Assembly: GCF_017356265.1 (NCBI RefSeq) | Contig: NZ_JAFNAW010000034.1 | Location: forward strand, 1 to 37,993 | Direction: 5' to 3' | From: Paracoccus fontiphilus | Lineage (GTDB): Bacteria; Pseudomonadota; Alphaproteobacteria; Rhodobacterales; Rhodobacteraceae | Length of the DNA stretch: 37,993 nucleotides | Part shown: piece after piece, positions 1 through 7,895 of the stretch | How the letters are laid out: every line of letters starts with the position of its first letter | How positions within the stretch are numbered: position 1 is the first letter of the stretch | Notes under the pieces: generated by a model | Database searches by the model: none | Told to the model about the DNA's origin: nothing | Seen by the model: the letters and a program-made list of their open reading frames with translations, nothing else | Translations under genes and position numbers: made by a program

Positions 1-233
1 GGGGCTTGCGGGGCCACGCCGGCCGCGCGGATGCGCGCGATCAGCGCCTCGTCGCCCAGGGCGGACTGGGTTTCGGCCGTCAGCGCGCGCAACCGGGCAC
101 GGGTTTCAGTGAAGCGGCGCAGCCGCGCCTGGGCGTCGGGGTCGTCGGCAATGGCGGCCGAGATGCGCGCGGCCTCGGCCCGGTCCAGTTCGCCGTCCGC
201 CAGGGCCATCAGGGTTTCGTCGTCGATCTGCAC
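1..233 (-). CDS. Putative anti-sigma factor, N-terminal part (runs off the window)
   Basis: The frame opens with a GTG at 233-231, preceded by an AGGAG ribosome site, and stays open to the window edge, giving 77 visible residues. The protein starts MQIDDETLMALADGELD, an opening common in short cytoplasmic N-termini of anti-sigma factors. A helical, Arg/Ala-rich stretch follows. No His-x3-Cys-x2-Cys zinc anti-sigma motif appears in the visible part. It lies 47 bp downstream of the ECF sigma gene on the same strand, the usual place for the cognate anti-sigma. The function is inferred from position and this opening; the membrane segment and C-terminal half lie outside the window. Confidence 0.7.
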   Translation of the reverse strand, partial: MQIDDETLMALADGELDRAEAARISAAIADDPDAQARLRRFTETRARLRALTAETQSALGDEALIARIRAAGVAPQA

Positions 234-280
234 ATCCGGCTCCTATCGCGCGGGGTTTCCCATGTCATACGCATGGGGCG

Positions 281-772
281 TCATCTTATTCCCAACCGTT
301 CGGCCAGGGCCAGCCGGGCGCGGGACAGGCGGCTCATCACCGTGCCCTTGGGGATGTCCAGGACCTCGGCGGCCTCGGCATAGCTCAGCTCCTCGATGCA
401 GATAAGGTGCAGGATCTCGGCCTGCTCGGGGGGCAGGTCCTTCATCGCGGCCTGGGTGGCCTGCAGCATCAGCCGCGCCTCGATCGCCCGGTCGCCGTCG
501 TCGGGCAGCGCCTCGGGCATGTCGAACACATCGACCTCGACCCCCTGGGTGCGCTGGCGGCGGGTCGCGTCGATAAAGGCGTTGCGGGTGATGCGGAACA
601 GCCAGGGCTCCAGCCGCGCCGCCGGGTCATAGCTGCCCGAGGCCCGGATGGCGCGTTCCACCGTGGTCTGGACCAGGTCGTCGGCCAGGTCCGGGCGGCG
701 GGCCAGCGACAGGGCATAGCGCCGGAGATTGGGCAGCAGCCGGATCAGGGCCTCGCCGAAAGCTGCGTCCAT
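281..772 (-). CDS. ECF-family RNA polymerase sigma factor
   Basis: The product has 163 residues and the two-domain ECF layout. Region 2 spans about residues 8-75 (RRYALSLARRPDLADDLVQ, then EPWLFRITRNAFIDATRRQR). Region 4 spans about 105-160 (LPPEQAEILHLICIEELSY, then a helix-turn-helix with IPKGTVMSRLSRAR). The start at 772 is chosen because AGAGGGG sits just upstream and the protein then begins at region 2. A longer open frame reaching 1138 only runs antisense through the neighbouring protease gene. The gene is followed by a putative anti-sigma gene and is divergent from a secreted protease. It probably directs polymerase to an envelope or stress regulon that may include that protease; the regulon itself cannot be read from the sequence. 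Confidence 0.9.
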   Translation of the reverse strand: MDAAFGEALIRLLPNLRRYALSLARRPDLADDLVQTTVERAIRASGSYDPAARLEPWLFRITRNAFIDATRRQRTQGVEVDVFDMPEALPDDGDRAIEARLMLQATQAAMKDLPPEQAEILHLICIEELSYAEAAEVLDIPKGTVMSRLSRARLALAERLGIR

Positions 773-863
773 GCCACCCCTCTTGGATCTTTGCCGCGTC
801 CGGGGGAATATTTGCTGTGCCGCCGCGTAGTTGTCCAGAAACGAAGTGTTCCGAAAGGGTTCG

Positions 864-2150
864 ATGATGTCCAGGCTTGTCCTGTTCCTTGCGCTGGTCG
901 CGCTGACGCTTGCGGCCCATCCCCGCCCTGGCGCGGACGGCTGGTCCCTGGTCGCGACGGCGCAGGCCGATGACGACGATGACGACGACGATGGCGGGGA
1001 TGACGATGACGACGACGATGACGACGACCGGGTGGTGCGCCGTGCCCGCCCCGCCCCGGCCGCGGCCCCCGCGCCCCTGCCCACCCGCGCCGAGAACGAG
1101 GTTCTGGCCCGCGGCCTGGGCGACGATGACCTGACCACGCTTCAGGCCGAGGGGTTCCGCATCCTGCAGCAGCGCGGACTGACGGGGGGCGACAGCCTCG
1201 TGCGCCTGCTGAAGCCGGCGGCGCTGACGATGGACCAGGCCCGCGACCGGGTCCGCGCCCTGGCCGTGGGGGCGGATGCGGACTTCAACCATTTCTACCG
1301 CAGCGAGCAGTCGGGCCAAGGCGCCCGCTGCGACGGACCCGATTGCCTGGCCCGCGACATGATCGGCTGGCCGGTCGGCCTGGCAGGCTGCGGCGCACTG
1401 CCGCGCATCGGCATGGTCGATACCGGGCTGAATGCCGACCACGCGGCGCTGTCCGACGCCCGCATCCGCGTCCACCGGATCGAGACCGGGGCCCAGCCCT
1501 CGGACCTGCTGCATGGCACGGCGGTGGCCTCGCTTCTGGTGGGGGATGCCGACAGCCGCAGTCCCGGCCTGGTGCCGGGGGCGGAACTGGTCGCGGTCGA
1601 TGCCTTCCAGACCGTCGCCGCCGATCAGCGCGCCGATGCCTTCGGCCTGATCGAGGCCCTGGACTATCTTGCCGCCCAGGACGTGCGCATCGTCAACCTG
1701 TCACTGGCCGGGCCGCCGAACGCGGCGCTGGCCCGGCAGATCTCGCGGATGGTGGCCGACGACGTGCTTTTGATCGCGGCGGCGGGAAACTATGGCCCCA
1801 AGGCGGCGCCTGCCTTCCCCGCGGCCTACGAGGCGGTGCTGGCGGTCACGGCGGTCGATCGGCGCGGCCAGGTTTACCGCCGCGCCAACCGGGGGGCGCA
1901 TATCGACTTGGCGGCGCCGGGCGTGAATGTCTGGACGGCGGCCTCGGTCAGCGGGGCGCGGACCAAGACCGGCACCTCCTATGCCGCGCCCTTCGTGACG
2001 GCGGCGGCGGCGCTGCTGTGGCAGCGCGATCCGTCCCTGACGGCGGCCCAGTTGCGCGACAGGCTGCGGCAGGGCGCGCGCGACCTGGGGCCGGACGGAC
2101 CCGACGCGATCTTCGGTGCCGGGCTGATCGCCCCCCCGCCTGCCTGCTGA
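864..2150 (+). CDS. Secreted S8 (subtilisin-like) serine protease with poly-Asp tract
   Basis: The predicted protein has 428 residues. A signal peptide covers about residues 1-35 (hydrophobic LVLFLALVALTLAA, ending ATAQA). Two aspartate runs of 8 and 10 follow, separated by Gly-Gly (residues 36-55), then an Ala/Pro linker and a spacer. The S8 catalytic domain begins near residue 180. Visible catalytic residues are Asp186 (GMVDTGLN), His217 (LLHGTAVAS), the oxyanion Asn in AAAGNYGP and Ser near 372 (GTSYAAPFVTAAAALL). AAAGGG at 854-859 fits the ATG pair at 864/867; a TTG at 831 lacks a ribosome site and would spoil the signal peptide. The gene is divergent from the ECF sigma gene. The acidic tract may bind calcium or act as a propeptide, which is inference. 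Confidence 0.9.
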   Translation: MMSRLVLFLALVALTLAAHPRPGADGWSLVATAQADDDDDDDDGGDDDDDDDDDDRVVRRARPAPAAAPAPLPTRAENEVLARGLGDDDLTTLQAEGFRILQQRGLTGGDSLVRLLKPAALTMDQARDRVRALAVGADADFNHFYRSEQSGQGARCDGPDCLARDMIGWPVGLAGCGALPRIGMVDTGLNADHAALSDARIRVHRIETGAQPSDLLHGTAVASLLVGDADSRSPGLVPGAELVAVDAFQTVAADQRADAFGLIEALDYLAAQDVRIVNLSLAGPPNAALARQISRMVADDVLLIAAAGNYGPKAAPAFPAAYEAVLAVTAVDRRGQVYRRANRGAHIDLAAPGVNVWTAASVSGARTKTGTSYAAPFVTAAAALLWQRDPSLTAAQLRDRLRQGARDLGPDGPDAIFGAGLIAPPPAC

Positions 2151-2163
2151 GGGGCTTGGCAGC

Positions 2164-3246
2164 ATGCGCGGGCCGTGTCACATCCGCCGGATGAAAGCCT
2201 TTGCCGGGATCGTTGCCGCCTTTCTCGCCTCCGGGGCGGCGGCCCAGGATGTGCGGGTGGCGACCTATGATCCCGGACTGACGCGCAAGGGGCCGGGATT
2301 GCTGCTGCGCGACATCCGCCGCGCCGATCCGCAGGTGATGGCGGCCGCCCAGGTGATCGTCGCGGCAGCGCCCGACGTCCTTTTGCTGACCGGCATCGAC
2401 TGGGATCATGACGGACAGGCCCTGGCGGCCTTCGCGGCGGTGCTGGAGGGGGCAGGCCATCCGATGCCCCATCGCTTTGCCGCCCGTCCCAATAGCGGCA
2501 TGCCCACCGGGCTGGACCTGGACGGCGACGGCCGGAAAGGCGGGGCCGAGGACGCGCAGGGCTTCGGGCAGTTTTCCGGCCAGAACGGCATGGCGGTCTT
2601 GTCGCGCCTGCCGCTGGGTCCGATCACGGACCACTCGGCCGTCCTGTGGCGCGATCTGGCGGACAACCTGATGCCGGCCCTTCCGCCGGAGGTGTCGCAA
2701 GTGCAGCGCCTGTCCTCGACCGCGCATTGGGACGTGCCGGTCCTGACCGGCCGAGGGCCGCTGCACCTGCTGGCCTGGTCGGCCACGCCCCCTGTCTTCG
2801 ACGGCCCCGAGGATCGGAACGGCCGCCGCAACCATGACGAGGCCGCGTTCTGGCTGCATCACCTGCCCCCTGCGCCCTTTGTCCTGATCGGCAACCCCAA
2901 CCTCGACCTGATCGACGGGGAAGGACGGCCCGAGACGATGACCGCCTTGCTGGACCACGCGCAGGATCCCCAGCCCAAGGGGGCGTTTCAGCCGGATCAG
3001 ACGGGCGCCAACGCCGGCCATCGCGGCGAACCGGCCTTGGACACGGGTGCCTTCGATGCGGCCGGGCCGGGCAACCTGCGTGTCGATTATGTCCTTCCCG
3101 CGAGGGGACTGCGCGTCACCGGCAGCGGCGTGATCTGGCCCGCGCCGGACGACCCCTTGGCTGCCGCAGTGGATGCAGCTTCGGATCACCGGCTGGTCTG
3201 GACGGATATCGACCTGGCATCTGTGGGCCAAGGGACCGATCCATAG
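2164..3246 (+). CDS. Secreted endonuclease/exonuclease/phosphatase-fold protein
   Basis: A 360-residue protein with an N-terminal signal sequence (MKAFAGIVAAFLASGAAA from the tenth residue). Family landmarks are the first strand VRVATYDPGL, SGQNGMAVLSRLPL, GNPNLDLIDGEG, LRVDYVLP and the terminal SDHRLVW. In ExoIII-type enzymes the equivalent metal ligands are Asn in the first strand, Glu in LQE and Asp in GDxN. Here these read Asp, a non-Glu segment (LLLTGIDWDHD) and Asn, while the terminal Asp-His pair is kept, so activity or metal use may differ. GAGGGG at 2149-2154 supports ATG 2164; ATG 2191 would give a tidier signal peptide. It starts 13 bp after the protease stop and is probably co-transcribed. 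Its substrate is unknown. Confidence 0.8.
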   Translation: MRGPCHIRRMKAFAGIVAAFLASGAAAQDVRVATYDPGLTRKGPGLLLRDIRRADPQVMAAAQVIVAAAPDVLLLTGIDWDHDGQALAAFAAVLEGAGHPMPHRFAARPNSGMPTGLDLDGDGRKGGAEDAQGFGQFSGQNGMAVLSRLPLGPITDHSAVLWRDLADNLMPALPPEVSQVQRLSSTAHWDVPVLTGRGPLHLLAWSATPPVFDGPEDRNGRRNHDEAAFWLHHLPPAPFVLIGNPNLDLIDGEGRPETMTALLDHAQDPQPKGAFQPDQTGANAGHRGEPALDTGAFDAAGPGNLRVDYVLPARGLRVTGSGVIWPAPDDPLAAAVDAASDHRLVWTDIDLASVGQGTDP

Positions 3247-3281
3247 CCTGGACCTTTGTGCCCCGGTCCGTCGTGCCTGCC

Positions 3282-3484
3282 GGTCTGACCTTTGACCACG
3301 GTTCCGGGGCGGCCTAGGCAAGCGGCTCTGGTTCTGAGAGGCACAATCACCACGGCAGAAAGGCGCGGTCGAGAACGCCAGCAAGCGGCTCGGACGCTGG
3401 CTGTGCCGCGACAGCGATCCGAACACGCTGTACCAGGAGAAGCTACGCCAGTTCTGTGCCGGGCCGAGTGTTAAACCAATATAG
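3282..3484 (+). pseudogene. IS30-family transposase remnant (C-terminal fragment, broken)
   Basis: Two out-of-frame pieces match the end of an IS30 DDE transposase. Codons from 3282 read GLTFDHGS, the strand around the second catalytic Asp, and soon hit a stop. From 3338, in another frame, the DNA reads SPRQKGAVENASKRLGRW then CRDSDPNTL and ends at TAG 3482-3484. SPxQKGxVEN is the conserved block carrying the catalytic Glu in this family. Part of the DNA between the blocks is missing, the frame is shifted and there is no start or N-terminal half, so it cannot make a transposase. It lies between the EEP-fold gene and the flagellar cluster and marks an old insertion. An annotated 60-residue ORF in a third frame here is not a gene. 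Confidence 0.75.
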
Positions 3485-3488
3485 GCTT

Positions 3489-3552
3489 TTGCCTGCGGGA
3501 GTGTTCAAGGCCATCCCGTGATTACAGACGCGAGAACTCTCCCGCTAGGCAA
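3489..3552. repeat. Long imperfect inverted repeat beside the IS30 remnant
   Basis: The left arm at 3489-3506 (TTGCCTGCGGGAGTGTTC) pairs with the right arm at 3534-3552 (GAACTCTCCCGCTAGGCAA). The pairing has one mismatch and one single-base bulge around a 27-base loop. It could be the ends of a small non-autonomous element or a hairpin between convergent operons. It lacks a T-run and the R'/R'' boxes of an integron attC site. The rest of 3485-3621 shows only short hairpins (for example around 3589-3603) and no gene. Confidence 0.65.
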
Positions 3553-3621
3553 GGGCGCGTCCGGCCGGGCGTGTCCACCCCATCGGCAACCAGCCGAATG
3601 CCCCAAGGAAAGGGGTCGCCT

Positions 3622-3993
3622 TCAATACTTCGGCGCCGTTTCATCCGCCCGCTTCTGCGCCGACAGGGTCAACAGTACCTCGGCGCGGCCGAACTCGCGG
3701 GCGGCGTCGCGGCGGGCGGCGTCGAAGCGGGGCAGCATCCGCGCGACCTCCTGCTCGGCCTGGCGCAACTCGCGGGCGCTGCGGCCCGCCTGGGCGTTGG
3801 CGATGCGCGCCTCGGCCACCGACAAGGGCGCGGTGCTGCGATAGCTTTGGTCAAGCGCGGTGCGCATCGCGTCGGCATGGCCTTGCGCCCGGGCCATGTG
3901 CAGGCTGAAGGCGGCAAAGCGCTTGAGTTCGCGTTCCGCCTTGATCCGGGCGATCCGTTCCAGTTGCGCCAGCTTGTCGCTTTCCTTTGTCAT
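3622..3993 (-). CDS. Coiled-coil protein of the flagellar operon, possibly FliJ-like
   Basis: A 123-residue, highly charged and helical protein without signal peptide or membrane segment. It is rich in Ala, Arg, Glu and Gln and reads as one long coiled coil (KLAQLERIARIKAERELKRF, later RELRQAEQEVARMLPRFDAA). It starts at ATG 3993, 7 bp after the flhB stop, and is the last gene of the minus-strand flagellar operon. Size, composition and position next to flhB suggest an export-apparatus accessory such as a FliJ-type escort protein, but I see no diagnostic motif. The start is firm because flhB ends just upstream. The role is inference. Confidence 0.6.
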   Translation of the reverse strand: MTKESDKLAQLERIARIKAERELKRFAAFSLHMARAQGHADAMRTALDQSYRSTAPLSVAEARIANAQAGRSARELRQAEQEVARMLPRFDAARRDAAREFGRAEVLLTLSAQKRADETAPKY

Positions 3994-4000
3994 CGGCCCC

Positions 4001-5062
4001 TCACCATCCGGCCCTCGCCTTTTCCCGCATCCTTTCGGCAAAGCGGATCGCGGCGGCGACGGCGGCGAACTGCTCGCGGCGGATTTCCTGGCCGATCTCG
4101 ACGGTGGCGTGGATGGCGCGGGCGCAGGGCGGATCGGAAAAGATCGGCACCCGGCCGTCGCGCGCCCTTTCGCGAATCCGGGCCGCGACCTCGTCCGTGC
4201 CCTTGGCCAGGCAGACCGGCGCCCGCCCGCTGTCGCGCTTCCATTCCAGGGCCACGGCATAGTGGGTGGGGTTCACGATCACCACGTCAGCCTTGGCGAC
4301 ATCGGCCAGCATCTGCCTGGTGGCGATGTCCACGGCGCGCTGGCGGCGGGCGGCCTTGAAATGCGGGTCGCCTTCCGAATCCTTGTACTCGTCCTCCATC
4401 TCCTTGCGGGTCATGCGGTTCTTGCGGCGGTGGTCGAACCACTGCCAGCCCATGTCCAGCCCCGCGAAGACGATGGACACCGCCAGCGCCAGCGCCAGCA
4501 CCCGTCCCAGAAGCACCCCCAGGTCCGCGATCCAGCGGTCGCCCGCCAGCGGGCTTGCCGCCAGATGGCCCAGAAGGTTGCGGAACAGGAACCAGCCGCC
4601 CAGGCCCACCAGCGACACCTTGCCCAGCGAGATGGCGAAGTTCACCAGCCCGGACTTGCCGAACTTCTGCGCGGCCTGCTTCATCGGGTTGATGCGGTTC
4701 AGGTCGGGGGCAAGCTTTTGGGGCGCGAAGACCAGCCCGCGCCCGCCGATCAGCGCCACCACGATCACCAGCGAGGGCACTGCCGCCAAGCCCAGCACCG
4801 CCCAGCCGGCATACTGCCCAAGCGCCATGGCCACCGCCCCGGTCGTGCCCGGCATCCACCCCTCGGACCCCAGGGCGCGCGTCGCCATGGACAGCCAGGC
4901 CTTGACCGCCAGGCCCGCGCCGGCCGCCATGGCCAGCCAGGTGCCCAGATACATGGCGGCGACGTTCAGTTCGGCCGAACGCGGGATGTCGCCCTTTTCG
5001 CGCGCCTTGCGCAGCTTCTGCTCGGACGCCTCGAAGGGCTTGTCGTCGTTCTCCTCGCTCAT
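4001..5062 (-). CDS. flhB: Flagellar type III export protein FlhB
   Basis: A 353-residue inner-membrane switch protein of the flagellar export gate. It begins with a charged segment (KPFEASEQKLRKAREKGDIP) typical of FlhB, followed by four membrane helices between about residues 30 and 210. The cytoplasmic domain carries the autocleavage motif Asn264-Pro-Thr-His (IVNPTHYAVAL), where FlhB cuts itself to switch from rod/hook to filament export. The linker KNRMTRKEMEDEYKDSEGDP is also characteristic. Its ATG overlaps the fliR stop by four bases (ATGA), showing translational coupling. Length matches the family. It works with FlhA, FliP, FliQ and FliR; fliQ is not in this window. Confidence 0.97.
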   Translation of the reverse strand: MSEENDDKPFEASEQKLRKAREKGDIPRSAELNVAAMYLGTWLAMAAGAGLAVKAWLSMATRALGSEGWMPGTTGAVAMALGQYAGWAVLGLAAVPSLVIVVALIGGRGLVFAPQKLAPDLNRINPMKQAAQKFGKSGLVNFAISLGKVSLVGLGGWFLFRNLLGHLAASPLAGDRWIADLGVLLGRVLALALAVSIVFAGLDMGWQWFDHRRKNRMTRKEMEDEYKDSEGDPHFKAARRQRAVDIATRQMLADVAKADVVIVNPTHYAVALEWKRDSGRAPVCLAKGTDEVAARIRERARDGRVPIFSDPPCARAIHATVEIGQEIRREQFAAVAAAIRFAERMREKARAGW

Positions 5063-5814
5063 GGCGCCCCCGGCAGCATGTGCCCCAGCACCGCATCGGC
5101 CCACAGCCCGATCAGCAGCGGCGCCATAAGCGCCAGCGCCGCCAGGGCCAGCATGATCGCGGCGGGCGAGCCGATGAAGATCACCGGCAGCGCGGGCATG
5201 ACCCGGTTGATGACCCCCGACAGCGCCTGGAACATGAAGCCGCCCAGCGTGAAGGGCGCGGCCAGAAGCATGGCGATCCAGAAGCTGCGGGCGGTCAGGC
5301 GGACCGCCTCGGCCGCAAGCCCGCCGGCATCGGGCCAGCCGCCGGGCGGCCAGAGGACCAGGCTGTCGGCCATCAACTGCACCAGCATCACCGGCAGGCC
5401 CAGCGCCATCAGGACCGCCACCCCCGCCAGGTGGATCAGGTTGCCGATGGGATGGGGCGCGGCCTCGTTCTGGCCGCCGACCAGTTGCGACAAGGACGCC
5501 GTGGCCGCGATGGCCGAGGTCGCGATGTCGAGCGACAACGCCAGCAGCCGCAGGCCCATTCCGGCGGCAAGACCGATCAGCGTTTCTCCGGCCGCCTGGG
5601 CCAGGGTCGCTAGGGTCGTGAGAGGCGGCGCGACAGCCGGGACAAGGCCCGACAGCATCGGCGTGATCGCCAGGGCCGCGGCGGCGCGGACCCGAACCGG
5701 GACCACGCGCTCGCCCAATCCCGGCAGGACCAGAACCAGCACCTGCACGCGCAGGTAGACCAGCACCCATGTCCAGCTGAACCCCGGCAGAACCTGGGAA
5801 AGCTGATCCCACAT
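5059..5814 (-). CDS. fliR: Flagellar biosynthetic protein FliR
   Basis: A 251-residue, very hydrophobic protein with about six membrane segments, part of the FliPQR export channel. Typical parts are an N-terminal VLVYLRVQVLVLVLPGLGE, a central LIGLAAGMGLRLLALSLD segment and the conserved GGQNEAAPHPIGNLIHL region. The C-terminal half carries PFTLGGFMFQALSGVINR and IGSPAAIMLALAALAL. The start ATG at 5814 shares one base with the flhA stop (TGATG), and the stop overlaps the flhB start. A much longer open frame continues upstream through flhA in another frame, but that part is not coding. The order flhA-fliR-flhB is common in alphaproteobacteria. Confidence 0.95.
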   Translation of the reverse strand: MWDQLSQVLPGFSWTWVLVYLRVQVLVLVLPGLGERVVPVRVRAAAALAITPMLSGLVPAVAPPLTTLATLAQAAGETLIGLAAGMGLRLLALSLDIATSAIAATASLSQLVGGQNEAAPHPIGNLIHLAGVAVLMALGLPVMLVQLMADSLVLWPPGGWPDAGGLAAEAVRLTARSFWIAMLLAAPFTLGGFMFQALSGVINRVMPALPVIFIGSPAAIMLALAALALMAPLLIGLWADAVLGHMLPGAP

Positions 5815-7895
5815 CAGCCGACCTCGATGGTGCCGACCAGCCGCAGGTCGGCGCCGGGGTCGATCTCCTCGAGCCCCAGGACCGGCATGGCGATCCCGTT
5901 CGAGCCAAGGACCGCGCGCAGCATCCGCCGCCGGTGATCGGGGGCGACAAGAACGGTCTGCAAGGCGGGCTCGACGGTCGCCATGGCGCGGCGCGCGGCG
6001 TCCAGCAGCTTGCGCGACAGGGCGGGCGTCATCGCGCCCCCGCCCGCGCGCCCGGTCTCGCTGTCGGCGCGGACGAACTCGGCCTCCCATCCCGGATGCA
6101 GCTGCAGGGCCGTAATGCCGCCCGACGGGTCGCTGTACTGCTGGGTGATCTGCCCGCGCAGGCGCTTGCGCACCAGTTCGTAAACCGTCTCGATCTGGTC
6201 GATGCCGCGGAACTCGGCCATGGCATCGACGATCAGCGGCAGGTTGCGGATCGAGACCTTCTCGTCCAGCAGCGCGCGCAGCACCGCCAGCAGCATCTCG
6301 GGCGAGACCTTGTCGGGGATCATGCCGTCGAAATAGCGCCGGTTGCGTTCGGCCCGCGCGGGGTCCGACAGGGTCTTCAACTCCTCGATCTGGCGCTGCA
6401 TGGCGCCAAGGGTCAGAAGCGCGGACAGGTTGGCCTTCACGACCTCCATCAGGTGGGTGGACAGGACCTCCATGGGGGTGACGACGGTCGCGCCCTGGGT
6501 CGCGGCATCCTCTTGCGCGTTCCGGTCGATCCAGCGCGCGGGGCTGAGATAGACGGGCTCTCGCACGGCATCGCCGGGCAGGCCTTGCAGGACCTGGTCG
6601 GGCCCAAGCGCCAGGACGCCGCCCGGACGCAGGCTGCCCCGGCCGCGCACCACGCCATGGATGCGGATCTGGTAGTCGCCCGGATGCAGCTCGTCCGTGT
6701 CGGTGATGCGCACGTCGGGCAGGATCAGGCCATAGGCGCGGGCGATGTGGATGCGCAGGTTGGTGATGCGGCTGCCCAAGCCGCGCGCCTGGTCCAGCGC
6801 GATCAGCACCAGGTCGGTGCCGATCTCGACGCTGATCTCGTCGGTGTCCAGCACGTCGCCGATGCGGGCGGCGCGCGGAGCCGTGGCTTCGGGCGCAGGC
6901 TCGGGTAGGGCGGGGGGGATCGCGCCCCGCCGGTAAAGCCGCCACCCGCCAAGAGCCATGGCGCCCGCGATGGCCAGGAACAGCAGCCGCGGCATCCCCG
7001 GCACGAGGGACATCAGCAGCATCGCCGCCCCCACCACCGCGGCAGGCTGCCAGCCCCGGATCAGCTGGCTGGAAAGAAGCCGCGCGGTCGTGTCGGTCGC
7101 GCCGCCCCGCGACAGCAGAAGCGCCGCCGCCATCGAGGTGATGACGGCGGGGATCTGGCCCACCAGCCCGTCGCCGATGGTCAGGTGGGAGTAGGTCGCC
7201 ATCGCCTCGCCCACGGGCATCCCGTGCGCCACCAAGCCGATGCCAAGGCCCACCAGCAGGTTGACCAGCGTGATGATGATGCCCGCCACCGCGTCGCCCT
7301 TGACGAATTTCGACGCCCCGTCCAGCGAGCCGAAGAAGTTGATCTCCTGCTGGTCGCGCAGGCGGCGGTTCTTGGCTTCCTGGTGGTCGATGGCGCCGGC
7401 GTTCAGGTCCGCGTCGATGGCAAGCTGCTTGCCCGGAAGCGAATCCAGCGCGAAACGCGCCGCCACCTCGGCCATCCGGCCCGAGCCCTTGGTGATGACG
7501 ACGAAGTTCACGATGGAAATGACGGCAAAGACCGTGATTCCCACCATCAGAGACCCGCCCGCGACGAAGCTGGCGAAGCCGTTGATGATGTGGCCCGCCG
7601 CATCGGTGCCGGTATGGCCCTGCGTCAGGATCAGGCGCGTCGATGACACGTTCAGCGACAGCCGGATCACCAGCGTGACCAGCAGCAGCATCGGGAAGGC
7701 CTGGAAATCCGTCGGCCGGTCCACCAGCGAGGCCATGACCAGGATCAGCGTCGCCGCCGCGATGGACAGCGCGAAGCCGAAGTCGAGGATCGAGGGCGGC
7801 AGCGGGATCACCATCGACATGACGATCAGGACCAGCCCCCCGGTCACGAGGACCGAGGCGTCGAGCGTCTTGAACCGTGCGGCGGCGGTCGTCAT
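5814..7895 (-). CDS. flhA: Flagellar export gate protein FlhA
   Basis: A 693-residue member of the FHIPEP family, the proton-driven gate of the flagellar export apparatus. The N-terminal half (about residues 15-310) has roughly eight membrane helices. The family signature between helices reads RFALDSLPGKQLAIDADLNA, followed by the cytoplasmic FHIPEP loop (AIDHQEAKNRR). The C-terminal domain (about 350-693) docks chaperone-substrate complexes. It includes the PLIVDAMAEF and LVRKRLRGQITQQY blocks of the family. Full length, no frameshift. Its ATG overlaps the stop of the small upstream periplasmic gene by four bases. Confidence 0.97.
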   Translation of the reverse strand: MTTAAARFKTLDASVLVTGGLVLIVMSMVIPLPPSILDFGFALSIAAATLILVMASLVDRPTDFQAFPMLLLVTLVIRLSLNVSSTRLILTQGHTGTDAAGHIINGFASFVAGGSLMVGITVFAVISIVNFVVITKGSGRMAEVAARFALDSLPGKQLAIDADLNAGAIDHQEAKNRRLRDQQEINFFGSLDGASKFVKGDAVAGIIITLVNLLVGLGIGLVAHGMPVGEAMATYSHLTIGDGLVGQIPAVITSMAAALLLSRGGATDTTARLLSSQLIRGWQPAAVVGAAMLLMSLVPGMPRLLFLAIAGAMALGGWRLYRRGAIPPALPEPAPEATAPRAARIGDVLDTDEISVEIGTDLVLIALDQARGLGSRITNLRIHIARAYGLILPDVRITDTDELHPGDYQIRIHGVVRGRGSLRPGGVLALGPDQVLQGLPGDAVREPVYLSPARWIDRNAQEDAATQGATVVTPMEVLSTHLMEVVKANLSALLTLGAMQRQIEELKTLSDPARAERNRRYFDGMIPDKVSPEMLLAVLRALLDEKVSIRNLPLIVDAMAEFRGIDQIETVYELVRKRLRGQITQQYSDPSGGITALQLHPGWEAEFVRADSETGRAGGGAMTPALSRKLLDAARRAMATVEPALQTVLVAPDHRRRMLRAVLGSNGIAMPVLGLEEIDPGADLRLVGTIEVG

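Noticed and set aside
281..1138. Long version of the sigma factor with a poly-Ser N-terminus
   Set aside because: The poly-Ser stretch is just the antisense reading of the poly-Asp codons of the protease; the ribosome site and region 2 support the start at 772.
3292..3474. 60-residue plus-strand ORF in the intergenic region
   Set aside because: It runs in a frame different from both IS30 transposase blocks, has no ribosome site and no recognisable content.
3489..3552. Integron attC site
   Set aside because: The inverted repeat lacks the conserved core boxes (GTTRRRY and RYYYAAC) and no integrase or cassette array is present.
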